A stretch of 64,000 bases of DNA, from NCBI GenBank assembly GCA_910588695.1, contig CAJUOV010000008.1, forward strand, positions 1-64,000, read 5' to 3'. Shown piece by piece: positions 42,167 through 55,834 of this stretch. The notes below the pieces were generated by a model. The model did no database searches, was not told where the DNA came from, and saw only the letters and a program-made list of their open reading frames with translations. The stretch is from an uncultured Christensenellaceae bacterium. Lineage in GTDB: Bacteria; Bacillota; Clostridia; Christensenellales; Borkfalkiaceae. The stretch's first letter is position 1; the number at the start of each line of letters is the position of its first letter. Position numbers and translations under genes: made by a program.

Positions 42167-42816
42167 CCCCGCAACCTCTCGATCGTTTTTTTCATATCGC
42201 CCGAGCGGAATACCGCGCTTCCCGCCACGATCACATTGGCGCCCGCCGCGATAACATTTTTAACATTCTCCTCGGCGACGCCCCCGTCAACCTCGATGTC
42301 AAACTCGGGAAACCCGTTTTTTTCACAAAAAGAACGCAATTTTTCCAAACGGGGAAGAGTTCCGGCAATAAATTTCTGTCCGCCGTATCCGGGGAATACG
42401 CTCATGACAAGAACCATGTCGCAAAACGGAACACAGTCGAATATTTCTTCAACCGAGGTATCGGGATTGACGACCGCTCCGCACTTCATGCCGAGCGATC
42501 TGATTTTTTTCAGATTCTCGTTGAGATTTTTTCGGCAGGCTTCATAGTGAATCGTTACAAAATCCGCGCCCGCCTTTTTGAACTCTTCGAAGTGCGTCTC
42601 GGGATGTTCGACCATGAGATGACAGTCGAGCGGCAGAGACGTATGCGGACGGATCGACGCTACCATCTGGTGCCCGAAGGTAATCGGCGGCACGAAATTC
42701 CCGTCCATTACGTCGCAATGAATATAATCGGCACCCGCCCGTTCGAGCTTTCCGACGTTTTCTCCCATACGGGAAAAATCGCTCGCAAGAATGCTCGGCG
42801 CAATTTTAATTTTCAT
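42163..42816 (-). CDS. rpe: Ribulose-phosphate 3-epimerase
   Basis: The 217-residue TIM barrel has IAPSILASDF, HCDVMDGNFVPPITFG, LDCHLMVEHPE and EVDGGVAEEN, all standard for Rpe. It interconverts ribulose 5-phosphate and xylulose 5-phosphate in the pentose phosphate pathway, which also takes up arabinose carbon. It overlaps rlmN by 11 bases. Confidence 0.97.
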   Translation of the reverse strand: MKIKIAPSILASDFSRMGENVGKLERAGADYIHCDVMDGNFVPPITFGHQMVASIRPHTSLPLDCHLMVEHPETHFEEFKKAGADFVTIHYEACRKNLNENLKKIRSLGMKCGAVVNPDTSVEEIFDCVPFCDMVLVMSVFPGYGGQKFIAGTLPRLEKLRSFCEKNGFPEFDIEVDGGVAEENVKNVIAAGANVIVAGSAVFRSGDMKKTIERLRG

Positions 42817-43861
42817 TTTTGCACTCCTTATCTTTCAAATAAGCATTTCTAAGCTGTCCGCAAGCGCCGCCGATGTCCGACCCGAGGCTGCGGCGCAAAG
42901 TCGCGGAAACGCCGTTTTTTTCCAGCACGCCCAAAAATCGATACGCCTCTTTTTCGTCCGCCGCGGCAAGCGCGCGTTCCTTGACCTCGTTCAAACGGAT
43001 CAGATTGACGTGACAGGGTTTCCCTTTGACGAGAGCGGCAAGCGCTTCCGCATGTTCCCTGTCGCAGTTTTCGCCTGCGATCAGAGTGTATTCAAAGATA
43101 TATCTTCTTCCCGTCTTTTCAAAATAACAGGCGCACGCCTCCATGATCTCGGGAATGGAATATGCGTTTGCGACAGGCATGACCCTTCTGCGCTCCCCGT
43201 CGGATGAAGCGTGAAGAGATACGGTCAGATTGACGGGCAGCCCCTCGTTGGCAAACCGCCTTATCTCGGGCACAAGTCCGCAGGTCGAAAGGCTTATATT
43301 ACGGGGCGAAATACAAATTCCGCCCTCTGCCGAAACATTTCTCAAAAATCTGACGACGTTGTCGTAATTATCAAAAGGTTCTCCGCTGCCCATTAAAACA
43401 ACGTTTGTGACCGCTCTTTCTTTGAGAGTTCCTCCCTCGGCGCGGTTGACGGCAAGAATCTGCCCCAAAATTTCGCCCGCAGACAGATTACGCACCAATC
43501 CATTCAGCGTGGACGCGCAGAACTTGCACCCCATGCGGCAACCTACCTGCGTGGAGACGCACTGCGTGTTTCCGTATTTATAGCGCATGAATACGCCCTC
43601 GATCAGATTCCCGTCCGCAAGCTCGAAGAGAAACTTTTTCGTACCGTCTTCGCGCGATACAAAAGTCTCTTTGATTTTAACGGGTTCGTCTTCGAACTCC
43701 TCCGAAAGCGCGTTTCTTAACGCCGCGGATACGGGAATTTCACTCAACCGTTTTCCCTGCATGAGCCCCTCAAAGAGCTGCTGCGAACGGAATTTTTTCT
43801 CTCCGTGTTCCTCTACGAGCTTTTCGATCTCTTCCCGCGAAAGATCCTGCAAGATTTTCAT
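42806..43861 (-). CDS. rlmN: 23S rRNA/tRNA adenine-C2 methyltransferase RlmN
   Basis: The 351-residue radical SAM enzyme has the cluster motif GCRMGCKFCAST (about 113-124), GSGEPFDNYDNV and, near the end, the catalytic Cys region SDIGGACGQL. It methylates A2503 of 23S rRNA and A37 of some tRNAs. It overlaps the neighbouring genes by a few bases in the operon. The usual prpC-prkC-rsgA genes between rlmN and rpe are missing. Confidence 0.96.
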   Translation of the reverse strand: MKILQDLSREEIEKLVEEHGEKKFRSQQLFEGLMQGKRLSEIPVSAALRNALSEEFEDEPVKIKETFVSREDGTKKFLFELADGNLIEGVFMRYKYGNTQCVSTQVGCRMGCKFCASTLNGLVRNLSAGEILGQILAVNRAEGGTLKERAVTNVVLMGSGEPFDNYDNVVRFLRNVSAEGGICISPRNISLSTCGLVPEIRRFANEGLPVNLTVSLHASSDGERRRVMPVANAYSIPEIMEACACYFEKTGRRYIFEYTLIAGENCDREHAEALAALVKGKPCHVNLIRLNEVKERALAAADEKEAYRFLGVLEKNGVSATLRRSLGSDIGGACGQLRNAYLKDKECKNEN

Positions 43862-44817
43862 TTATTCGCCGCCCGTAACAATTCACAGAAAACCGTATCT
43901 ATCGCAGTTTCCGAGGGAATATGCCCCTCTCCTTCGCCGACGATATACTTCAAATTCTCTTTATTCAATCCGTCGAACAATGTTATAACGTCTTTGACGG
44001 GCGTGACCAAATCGCACGTGCCGCCGTACACCGTATAGCTCGCTTCGATACTTTCGAATTTTTCTCTTAAATCGATTTTACTCAGTTCTTTCAAAAGCGA
44101 ACGATTATGACGGTAATCGTTTACAAAACATGCCAATGCGTCGCGAAAGCTGTAATCCTTGCTTGCAAAAATCTCTTTGACGGGATTCTTCGCTCGACTC
44201 TTTTTCATACCGTAAGCGTCGGTATATTTGCGCGCCGCCTTGGAAACCGACATGATTTGCTTCTCCGTTTTTTCTTGCGTTCCACGGATAATTTTCAGCT
44301 GCGCTTTGACTTTGCGCGGCGCGGAAGAGCGTTCGATCGCCGCAAAGAACTCGTCGGAACCAAGAGGCGGCAACAAGACCTGCCCCGCAGTCAGAACACC
44401 GTCGATCAGTTCGGGAACGGAAAGCGCAGCTTCGAGCGCGAGAATACTGCCCCAGCTTATCCCGAAAAGAAAGAGTTTTTCATCGGGAAAACGATTCTTT
44501 ATGTAGCGCACCAGCTCTGCCGTCATTGAGGAAAACGATGCGATCGTAAAAGAATCGTCTATTTTCCGGCGATTGATTCCGCAACCGAGCTGATCCCAAT
44601 ACACCGCGGTAAAATTTTTTGTGATCTGCGGAAAACACCCGCGCGCGCCTACGCAAAAGGGAATATTGAATCCGGGACCGCCGTGCAAAAAGAGCACGAC
44701 GGGGTTTCCGCGTTTTTCACCCTCGATCGCAATTTTCTGTTTGAATCCGCCGAGCGTTACCTCCGCGATCTCGGAAATTTCACAATTTTCGATATACTTT
44801 TTTCTTTCTTTATTCAT
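43858..44817 (-). CDS. Alpha/beta hydrolase, proline iminopeptidase-like
   Basis: The 319-residue protein has the oxyanion segment LHGGPGFNIPF and the nucleophile elbow LFGISWGSIL (GxSxG) typical of the S33 peptidase group, WDQLGCGINR, and a His near the C-terminus (GEGHIPSE). It may be an aminopeptidase or esterase. It is inserted between rsmB and rlmN with 4-base overlaps on both sides, an unusual member of this operon. Confidence 0.88.
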   Translation of the reverse strand: MNKERKKYIENCEISEIAEVTLGGFKQKIAIEGEKRGNPVVLFLHGGPGFNIPFCVGARGCFPQITKNFTAVYWDQLGCGINRRKIDDSFTIASFSSMTAELVRYIKNRFPDEKLFLFGISWGSILALEAALSVPELIDGVLTAGQVLLPPLGSDEFFAAIERSSAPRKVKAQLKIIRGTQEKTEKQIMSVSKAARKYTDAYGMKKSRAKNPVKEIFASKDYSFRDALACFVNDYRHNRSLLKELSKIDLREKFESIEASYTVYGGTCDLVTPVKDVITLFDGLNKENLKYIVGEGEGHIPSETAIDTVFCELLRAANK

Positions 44818-46034
44818 TTCTTTTTCCTCAATTTCGAAATATAGAATCCTGCGCCGTATGCGGTGTCGGGCAAAAACTGCAACCCGTACTTCTTTTTTAC
44901 AAAGTCGAGAGGACTTTTCGGTTCTTCCGCATCGAAATCATGATGTTCCATCAGAAAGGCTTCTACAATCCTGTCGTTTTCCCTCTCCAAGACCGAACAG
45001 GTCGCATAATACAGACAACCGCCCCGTTTGACATAGCGAGAACAGTTTTCGAGAATCGCGGTCTGCGTTCGGTGCAGAGAAGAAAAATCGCGTTCCCGCA
45101 AGGCAATATCCGGATTTTCGGTCAACGTTCCCAGCCCCGAACAGGGAACGTCGCACAAAACGCCGTCGAACGATTCCGCCCATTCGGAACGGAACAACGA
45201 AGAGTCCGACTGTAACGGAACAACGTTTTCCGCCCCCATGCGTTTGCAATAAGATTCGACGAGCCCGACACGGTGCTCATGGAGATCGCACGCCGTCACA
45301 CGCTCGCATTTCTTTGCGATCAGCACGCTCTTTCCGCCGGGGGCGGCGCAAGCGTCGAGAAAATTCGCGCACGGTTCGACTGCGGAAGCAACTGCGACCG
45401 AGCCGACCGACTGAAAGGTATAGTCTCCCCGAAAAAATCCCTCGTCCCGCGTAAAGTTTTCAAAACAGTACACACGATCAAACGGCGTATCCCGATGAGG
45501 CAGCGATAAATATTTTTCTTCGTTCCGCTCGAAACGTACCGTAACGCCCGCGCTCGAAGCGAACAAAATGTTCTCCGCCCTGCCGCCGTATTCCCGCACG
45601 ATTTCTTCCACCGCGTCAATCGGATAATTGCTTTTGATCGAAAGTCCCGCATTGCCCGAAGGCAGTACGATCTTCTTCTCGTCGAACCTGCGCAGGAACG
45701 CGTTCGCAAAACCCGCCGCGCCGCCTTTGCCGAGCCGTTTCAAAAGCTCAACCGCCTTATCCGTAACCAAATATCTCGGCTTTTCAAGCGAAATCAACCA
45801 ATACAGCGCGATTTTCAAAACAATTCTGACGCTCTGTTTGGGACTCTTCGGCGCGAACGAGCGAATACAGTGCGAAAGATAAGCGTCCCGTTCCAACACC
45901 CCGTAGACCGTTTTCACGGTGCGCGCGCGGGTATCCTCTTCCAAATCCGTCTCTGCAAGCGCGATTTTAAGGTGCGCGCCCGCGCCGTAAATTTTCGAAA
46001 GCACCCTGTACGGGTCATAAAACGGGTTCGTCAA
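44814..46034 (-). CDS. rsmB: 16S rRNA m5C967 methyltransferase RsmB
   Basis: The 406-residue protein has a NusB-like N-terminal helical domain (about 1-130) and an m5C methyltransferase domain with the SAM loop LDACAAPGGKSVLIA, CDVPCSGLGTL and the catalytic Cys in YATCSVLERE. The TTG at 46034 overlaps the end of fmt and has AAAAGGGG upstream, so translation is coupled. Confidence 0.94.
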   Translation of the reverse strand: MTNPFYDPYRVLSKIYGAGAHLKIALAETDLEEDTRARTVKTVYGVLERDAYLSHCIRSFAPKSPKQSVRIVLKIALYWLISLEKPRYLVTDKAVELLKRLGKGGAAGFANAFLRRFDEKKIVLPSGNAGLSIKSNYPIDAVEEIVREYGGRAENILFASSAGVTVRFERNEEKYLSLPHRDTPFDRVYCFENFTRDEGFFRGDYTFQSVGSVAVASAVEPCANFLDACAAPGGKSVLIAKKCERVTACDLHEHRVGLVESYCKRMGAENVVPLQSDSSLFRSEWAESFDGVLCDVPCSGLGTLTENPDIALRERDFSSLHRTQTAILENCSRYVKRGGCLYYATCSVLERENDRIVEAFLMEHHDFDAEEPKSPLDFVKKKYGLQFLPDTAYGAGFYISKLRKKK

Positions 46035-46941
46035 AACGCTGCCCCTTTTGCACTTTTCTTCCGTTGCAGAAATCCTTGCCCGACATGACCTTTCCGCCCG
46101 CGGGCTGTACGGAGAGGATGCGCACCGCGCCCTCTTTGCACTTTACAAGAAACCCCGTCTTCGGCTCGGCGCAAAGCACTGTCCCGCAGGGCTCTTCCCC
46201 GTCGTAATCTTCCGCCTGCGCCATATAAAAGTTGAGCGTAATTCCCCCGACCGTGCCGAAAGCGAGCGGCGCAGACGAAAGCCCGCGGATCAGACAAGCG
46301 ACCTCTTCCGCCCGCCGCGAAAAATCGACTTGCGTGCGCGCGACTTTTTTGCAGACGAATCCCTCGCCCTGCATCGCAAGCGTTACGTCCCCCGCTTGGA
46401 TTCTTAAAACCGCCTCCGCAATCAGTTTCGCCCCGAGAAGCGCAAGCCTGCCCGTGAGCGCGTCGCAGCTGTCAAGCGGGAAAATTTCCATTCTTTCGGC
46501 AAGAAAGATATCCCCCGTATCCAATCCGACGTCCGTTTTCATGATCGTCACGCCCGTCGTTTTCTCCCCGTCGATGATCGCCCGCGCGATGGGCGCCGCG
46601 CCGCGGTAGGCGGGCAGAAGCGACGCATGCACGTTCCACACACCCATGGGAAAAAGATCGAGAATTTCCTGCGTCAATATCTGTCCGTAAGCGCAAGTGA
46701 CCATAAGATCCGCACCTGCCTCTTTTAGAGCGGAATAATCCTCTTTGAGCTTTTGGGGCTGCAAGACGGGTATATTCAGGTTTTGCGCCGCCTCTTTAAC
46801 GGGCGAAGGCGTCAAAATCCCCTTTCTGCCCTGCGGCTTATCGGGTTGGGTCAGAACGGCAGCAATCTCGAATCCCGCCGCATGCAACGCGTTGAGCGAG
46901 GGCACGGCGAATTCGGGCGTGCCCGCAAAGACAAGTTTCAT
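46015..46941 (-). CDS. fmt: Methionyl-tRNA formyltransferase
   Basis: The 308-residue enzyme has FAGTPEFAVPSLNAL, the HxSLLPxYRG signature (NVHASLLPAYRGAAPI, about 108-123) and TGVTIMKTDVGLDTGD. It formylates initiator Met-tRNA. GGAGG just before the ATG lies in the stop region of the deformylase gene, and rsmB overlaps its end. Confidence 0.96.
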   Translation of the reverse strand: MKLVFAGTPEFAVPSLNALHAAGFEIAAVLTQPDKPQGRKGILTPSPVKEAAQNLNIPVLQPQKLKEDYSALKEAGADLMVTCAYGQILTQEILDLFPMGVWNVHASLLPAYRGAAPIARAIIDGEKTTGVTIMKTDVGLDTGDIFLAERMEIFPLDSCDALTGRLALLGAKLIAEAVLRIQAGDVTLAMQGEGFVCKKVARTQVDFSRRAEEVACLIRGLSSAPLAFGTVGGITLNFYMAQAEDYDGEEPCGTVLCAEPKTGFLVKCKEGAVRILSVQPAGGKVMSGKDFCNGRKVQKGQRFDEPVL

Positions 46942-47400
46942 TTAATCCTCCGAATCTCGCACGTCCGTCGCCTTGTCCGTATAGACAATTCCGTCGAGAT
47001 GATCGAACTCGTGGCAGATCGCCCGCGCAAAAAAACCGCGCGCGACAAGAGAGTATTTATCCCCCTTTCTGTTCTGAAAGATCACCTTTACTTTTTCGGG
47101 ACGGCGCACCGTGCCCATCTTTCCGCGAATGGAGAGACACCCCTCGGGACCCACCTGTTCCCCTTTCTGCCAGACGAACACGGGGTTGATAAATTCGAAA
47201 AATCCTTCCTCCACATCCACCACCGCGACGCGGACAGGAACGCCCACCTGCGGCGCGGCAAGTCCCGCGCCGCGCTCTTTGCGCACGGTTTCTTTCAAAT
47301 CGTCGAGAAGAGCATTTAATTCCCTGTCAAATCTTGTGACCGGTTTACAGGTCTCCCTTAAAACGGGATCGCCGATCTGTACGACTTCTCTTATCATCAT
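46942..47400 (-). CDS. def: Peptide deformylase
   Basis: The 152-residue enzyme has all three motifs: GLAAPQVGV, EGCLSIRG and HEFDHLDG, which hold the catalytic metal. It removes the formyl group from nascent proteins, working with Fmt encoded next. It follows priA by 10 bases. Confidence 0.97.
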   Translation of the reverse strand: MMIREVVQIGDPVLRETCKPVTRFDRELNALLDDLKETVRKERGAGLAAPQVGVPVRVAVVDVEEGFFEFINPVFVWQKGEQVGPEGCLSIRGKMGTVRRPEKVKVIFQNRKGDKYSLVARGFFARAICHEFDHLDGIVYTDKATDVRDSED

Positions 47401-47410
47401 GATCTCCTTT

Positions 47411-49582
47411 TCAACTTAAATTCGCAGGATTTTCTTCGACCCAAACAAGAACGTTTTTCGGTTTGACCTCTGCGCAAGCCGCGTATATTTCTTTGAGAAC
47501 CGAAGCGTCGGTAAGACGCATCAACACCTGATAGCGAAAACTGTTCTTGATATATTTGATGGGCGCATGCATTTTATTGAAGATAAGAAAACTCTCGCTG
47601 TGTTCCCGATATACCCCGTTCAGCCTGTCGTACACTTCTTTCAAAGCGGAGAGCGTCTCTTTTTCGTTTCCGCCCGAGACCATCACGCGCACAATCTTTG
47701 CAAAGGGCGGAAACATCGTCGCGGCGCGCATTGCGATTTCGTGTTCGTAGAAACCCTCGTAATCATACTGCGTCGCAAAACGGAGAATGTAATTGTCGGG
47801 ATCGAAGGTCTGCAAAACCACCTCCCCTTTTTCCTCCGCCCTGCCGCTTCTGCCCGCGACCTGCGTGACAAGCTGAAAGGTGCGCTCCCCGCTGCGATAA
47901 TCCGAAAAATGCAGACTCATGTCGGCGTCCAAGATTCCTACAAGAGTGACGGCGGGAAAGTCGTGCCCTTTGGCTACCATTTGGGTTCCCACAAGAATGT
48001 CCGCCTTACGTTCGGAAAACTGTTTTAAGATCTTATAATGCCCCTCTTTTCCGTTCGTCGTATCGTTATCCATTCTCAAAATACGCGCCGAGGGATAGAG
48101 GCTTTTCAACTCGCCCTCGATCTTCTGCGTACCCGTGCCGACATAGCGGATATGCGTTCCGCCGCACTCGGGACAGGCGGGAAGCATATGGTATTTCGCG
48201 CCGCAATAATGGCATTTGAGACAATTCTCTTCGCTGTGGTAGGTGAGCGATACGTCACAGTTCTCGCACTTGGCGACATAGCCGCAATCGCGGCAAATGA
48301 CCGTTTGAGAATATCCTCTGCGGTTCAGAAAGAGAATCGCCTGATTTCCGCCTTCAAGACAACGCTCGAGCTTTTCTTTGAGCATGCGGGAAAAGGGAGA
48401 GGGATTTCCGCGCCGTACTTCCCGCCGCATATCCACGATGTTCACGTCTGGCATAGGACGCGCATTGATGCGGTTCGTGAGTTTCACAAGGTGATACTCC
48501 CCGTTTTTCGCCTTCATATAGGTTTCGACAGAGGGCGTTGCGCTTCCCAAAATGAGCTTGCAACCGTTGCGCTTCGCGCGCAGCAACGCGACGTCGAACG
48601 TATTGTAGCGCGGCGAACTCTCGGAAGAATAGCTGCCGTCGTGCTCCTCGTCGATGATGATGACCCCGATATTTTCGACGGGTGCAAAAACCGCGCTTCG
48701 CGCGCCGATCGCGATCTTTGCGTCTCCCTCGCGAAGCCGCATCCACTCGTCGAAGCGTTCCCCTGCCGAGAGCCCGCTGTGAAGAATCGCGGCGCTTCTC
48801 CCGAAGCGCGCGCGGAGTTGGGAGAGCATTTGCGGCGTTAAAGAAATTTCGGGCACCAGAAAGATCGCGCTCCGTCCCGCGCGGAGTTCCTCCGCGATCA
48901 TCGTAAGATAGATTTCCGTCTTTCCGCTGCCCGTCACGCCGTGCAGAAGCGTGACCGCCTCTTGACTGTTTCGGATCGAAGCGACCGCCGTTCTTTGCGC
49001 GGGGGTCAGAATATGTTCGGTTTTTTCACCCGCGACCTGCCGATACGGATCGCGGAAACGCCGCCGCTTCTCCTCAACGATCCCGCCCTTTTCAATAAGC
49101 GAACGGAACGCCGCCGCGCCGAACTTGTCGCGCAATATACAGCTTTCCGTTTCGCCGTTTTCTTTCAGATACGCCAACAGAGCGATCTGTTGGATCGCGC
49201 GGGGCGAAAGCGAAACATCTTTGCCCGTTAAATCCGCAAAGCCCTGATAGACTTCCCCCACCTTTCCCGTGCGCATTTCGGCAGGGAGAAAGAGCCTTAG
49301 CGAGAGCGCGAGCGGGCAGCGGTAGCGTTCGGAAATCTTTTTTGCGAGAGACAGACACTCCTCCGTCAGCGCCGGAAAATCCTCCTCCGCGCGAAATACT
49401 TTTTTCAGTTTGTCTTTGGGAACGGAAGTCTCCTCTTTCACGCGCATGACAAAACCCGTCGCCGCGCTTCTTCCGAAGGGCACGGCGACGCGCATTCCCG
49501 CCTTTAAGGTATCGTCGCAAGCGTAATCGAATATTTTGTCCACGTCGCTGTGGGCGATGTCTACGATGACCTCCGCAATCAT
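47411..49582 (-). CDS. priA: Primosomal helicase PriA
   Basis: The 723-residue protein has the N-terminal DNA-binding domain, Walker A GVTGSGKTEIY (about 215-225), DEEHD in IIIDEEHDGSY and an intact zinc-binding insert (CRDCGYVAKCENC, then CHYCG and CPECGG). It restarts stalled forks. The gene usually upstream in Firmicutes, coaBC, is absent between rpoZ and priA. Confidence 0.96.
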   Translation of the reverse strand: MIAEVIVDIAHSDVDKIFDYACDDTLKAGMRVAVPFGRSAATGFVMRVKEETSVPKDKLKKVFRAEEDFPALTEECLSLAKKISERYRCPLALSLRLFLPAEMRTGKVGEVYQGFADLTGKDVSLSPRAIQQIALLAYLKENGETESCILRDKFGAAAFRSLIEKGGIVEEKRRRFRDPYRQVAGEKTEHILTPAQRTAVASIRNSQEAVTLLHGVTGSGKTEIYLTMIAEELRAGRSAIFLVPEISLTPQMLSQLRARFGRSAAILHSGLSAGERFDEWMRLREGDAKIAIGARSAVFAPVENIGVIIIDEEHDGSYSSESSPRYNTFDVALLRAKRNGCKLILGSATPSVETYMKAKNGEYHLVKLTNRINARPMPDVNIVDMRREVRRGNPSPFSRMLKEKLERCLEGGNQAILFLNRRGYSQTVICRDCGYVAKCENCDVSLTYHSEENCLKCHYCGAKYHMLPACPECGGTHIRYVGTGTQKIEGELKSLYPSARILRMDNDTTNGKEGHYKILKQFSERKADILVGTQMVAKGHDFPAVTLVGILDADMSLHFSDYRSGERTFQLVTQVAGRSGRAEEKGEVVLQTFDPDNYILRFATQYDYEGFYEHEIAMRAATMFPPFAKIVRVMVSGGNEKETLSALKEVYDRLNGVYREHSESFLIFNKMHAPIKYIKNSFRYQVLMRLTDASVLKEIYAACAEVKPKNVLVWVEENPANLS

Positions 49583-49599
49583 GATTATCCCTTATTGAA

Positions 49600-49620
49600 A
49601 CAGCCCCGAAACGGGGCTGT
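49600..49620. terminator. Hairpin between rpoZ and priA
   Basis: ACAGCCCCG / CGGGGCTGT with a 3-base loop in the 71-base gap; no long T-run, so probably a partial terminator within the operon. Confidence 0.5.
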
Positions 49621-49653
49621 CTCCGATTTTCCGATCGTAAGCTCGTAAAACGA

Positions 49654-49881
49654 TCAGTCGCGGCTTCCGTAAATTTTACCGCTCATGACCTCGTTGCAGG
49701 CAAGCACCAATTCCTTTTGCCTGCCGGGGAGCTCGGACGCTCCCGTCGACTGCATCTGTTCGATGATCTGACGGGTACGTTTCGAAACCACGACGCACAG
49801 TTCGTAGCGACTCACGGGCATATCCTCCGATCCGAGTTTTCTGACAAGCGCGTCTACCGAGGGTTCGTTTATCATAATCAA
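49654..49881 (-). CDS. rpoZ: RNA polymerase omega subunit
   Basis: The 75-residue protein has the omega pattern: PSVDALVRKL, SRYELCVVVSKRTRQI and ELVLACNEVMSGKI. It stabilises the polymerase beta' subunit. It overlaps gmk by 4 bases, the standard gmk-rpoZ pair. Confidence 0.93.
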   Translation of the reverse strand: MIMINEPSVDALVRKLGSEDMPVSRYELCVVVSKRTRQIIEQMQSTGASELPGRQKELVLACNEVMSGKIYGSRD

Positions 49882-50453
49882 AGTCTCCTTTTGCTTTTTT
49901 CCGTTTCTATAATATCTTTCAAGCGGTTTTTCGCCGCATCCAGCTCATCGTTGACGAGCAGATAATCGTAATCTACGCTCTTCGAAAGTTCGTATCTCGC
50001 CCGATCAAGCCGCGTTTTAAGCTCTTCTTCCGATTCCGAAGCCCGTCCCGCAAGCCTGTCTATTAGCGTCTCTTCGTTCGGCGGCGCAATCATAATAAGT
50101 ACGGGAGAAATTCCGCTGCCTTTGAGCGCCTCTCTGACCTGCATCGCGCCTCTGACGTCGATTTCGAGGATTACCGATCTCTCTTTGAGCATTTCGAGCA
50201 CAAACGGCTTGGGCGTCCCGTAAAAATTCCCGAAATGTTCGTCCCATTCGAGAAAGCCGTTTTCGTCTCTCCGCCGTAAAAATTCTTCTTTGGAGAGGAA
50301 GAAATATTCCTTTCCCTCTCTCTCCCCCGCGCGGGGCTGCCGCGTCGTACACGAAACGGATAGCGCGAGCGAAGAATCTTCTTCAAGCAACAATTTGACA
50401 AGCGTCCCTTTCCCTACGCCGGAGGGACCTGAAATAACGAATAGCGTTCCCAT
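49878..50453 (-). CDS. gmk: Guanylate kinase
   Basis: The 191-residue enzyme has the P-loop SGPSGVGKGTLVK, SCTTRQPRAGE and EYFFLSKEEF, and the lid SESEEELKTRL. It makes GDP from GMP. It overlaps yicC by one base. Confidence 0.97.
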   Translation of the reverse strand: MGTLFVISGPSGVGKGTLVKLLLEEDSSLALSVSCTTRQPRAGEREGKEYFFLSKEEFLRRRDENGFLEWDEHFGNFYGTPKPFVLEMLKERSVILEIDVRGAMQVREALKGSGISPVLIMIAPPNEETLIDRLAGRASESEEELKTRLDRARYELSKSVDYDYLLVNDELDAAKNRLKDIIETEKSKRRL

Positions 50454-51325
50454 TATTCTATATTCTGAATCTGCTCGCGGATTTTTTCGATTTCGTTTTT
50501 CATGGCGAGCGCAAAGCGGGTCACCTCGGAATCATTCGATTTGGAACAGACCGTATTGCATTCGCGGTTGAACTCCTGCACGAGGAAATCAAGTTTCCGC
50601 CCGACGAGCTCTTCTTTTAGAATCGCGTGAAACTCGGCGACGTGCGAAGAGAGCCTTGTGAGTTCTTCGTCGATATTGCACTTGTCCGAAAATACGGCGG
50701 CTTCCGTCAAAATTCTGCTTTCATCCGCCTTTGAATCAAGCAATTCCGAAATGCGTTCGGTCATCTTTTTGCGGTACTCCTCCGCAACGAGCGGCGCGCG
50801 CTCTTTGATCTGCGCCCGAAGTTCATCGACCGCCTGTACGCGACACAGCAAATCTTTTTTAAGTCGTTCTCCCTCCGCCAACCGCATTTTCAATAGATTT
50901 TCCGTCGCGATACCGAGCGCGGCGGAGAGCGCGTTTTTCAGTTCTTCGTCTTCGCCCGATTCCTCTTCCTGCTTGACGACGTCGGGCAGACGGAGATAAA
51001 ACGAAAGGCTCAGATCGTCTTTTACCTCGGGCAGCGCGTCTTTGAGTTTTTTAGCCGCGGTCTCGTAGGCTCTTGCAATCCCGAGATCGACGTAAAAATT
51101 TTTATCGCGTTCTCTCTTGTCCGTGTAAGAAACGAACACATCGACATGCCCGCGCGATATACGCTCGCGCACCCGCGCCCTGACCATATCTTCGTAAGCG
51201 GAAAAAATACGGGGACTCTTGATCGTCAGATCGAGAAAACGGTTGTTGACCGATTTCATCTCGACCGTCAATTCGAGTCCGCCTTCGCGGTATTCTCCTT
51301 TGCCGTAGCCCGTCATGCTGTACAT
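50453..51325 (-). CDS. YicC-family endoribonuclease
   Basis: The 290-residue protein starts MYSMTGYGKGE and contains the family signatures MKSVNNRFLDLTIKSP, SRGHVDVFVSY and, near the end, RKLDFLVQEFNRECNTVCSK. YicC proteins are RNases acting on small RNAs and mRNA. The usual remA/DUF370 gene between yicC and gmk is absent. Confidence 0.94.
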   Translation of the reverse strand: MYSMTGYGKGEYREGGLELTVEMKSVNNRFLDLTIKSPRIFSAYEDMVRARVRERISRGHVDVFVSYTDKRERDKNFYVDLGIARAYETAAKKLKDALPEVKDDLSLSFYLRLPDVVKQEEESGEDEELKNALSAALGIATENLLKMRLAEGERLKKDLLCRVQAVDELRAQIKERAPLVAEEYRKKMTERISELLDSKADESRILTEAAVFSDKCNIDEELTRLSSHVAEFHAILKEELVGRKLDFLVQEFNRECNTVCSKSNDSEVTRFALAMKNEIEKIREQIQNIE

Positions 51326-51388
51326 AAATTCCGCCTCGCTTGTTACGTTTATTATAGCATATTATCCCGAAGTTTACAAGTATTTTTT

Positions 51389-55635
<4,247 letters not shown>

Positions 55636-55712
55636 ACCCGAAAATTATATCACATTTTTTGGGAAACGGCAAGTATATAACGGTTTTTCTCGTCGCTAAT
55701 AATATTTACGAA

Positions 55713-55834
55713 GTGCGCGTTTCAGAGCCGAGAAAGACAAGGCGCGCGGAAAGACCGAAGGAGTTTACTAAGACGTAAACGACTGAAGGATACCGCAGCG
55801 CAACGCAGTATTTCGACGGCTATCAAACACGCAC
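55713..55834. repeat. Foldback repeat, copy A
   Basis: A 122-base element whose ends pair: GTGCGCGTTT with AAACACGCAC and AGCCG with CGGCT. An inner stem TTTAC/GTAAA sits at the centre. The right end touches the stop codon of the gene at 55834. The core GCGCGCGGAAA, ACTGAAGGATACCGCAGCGC resembles copy B. Confidence 0.75.
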
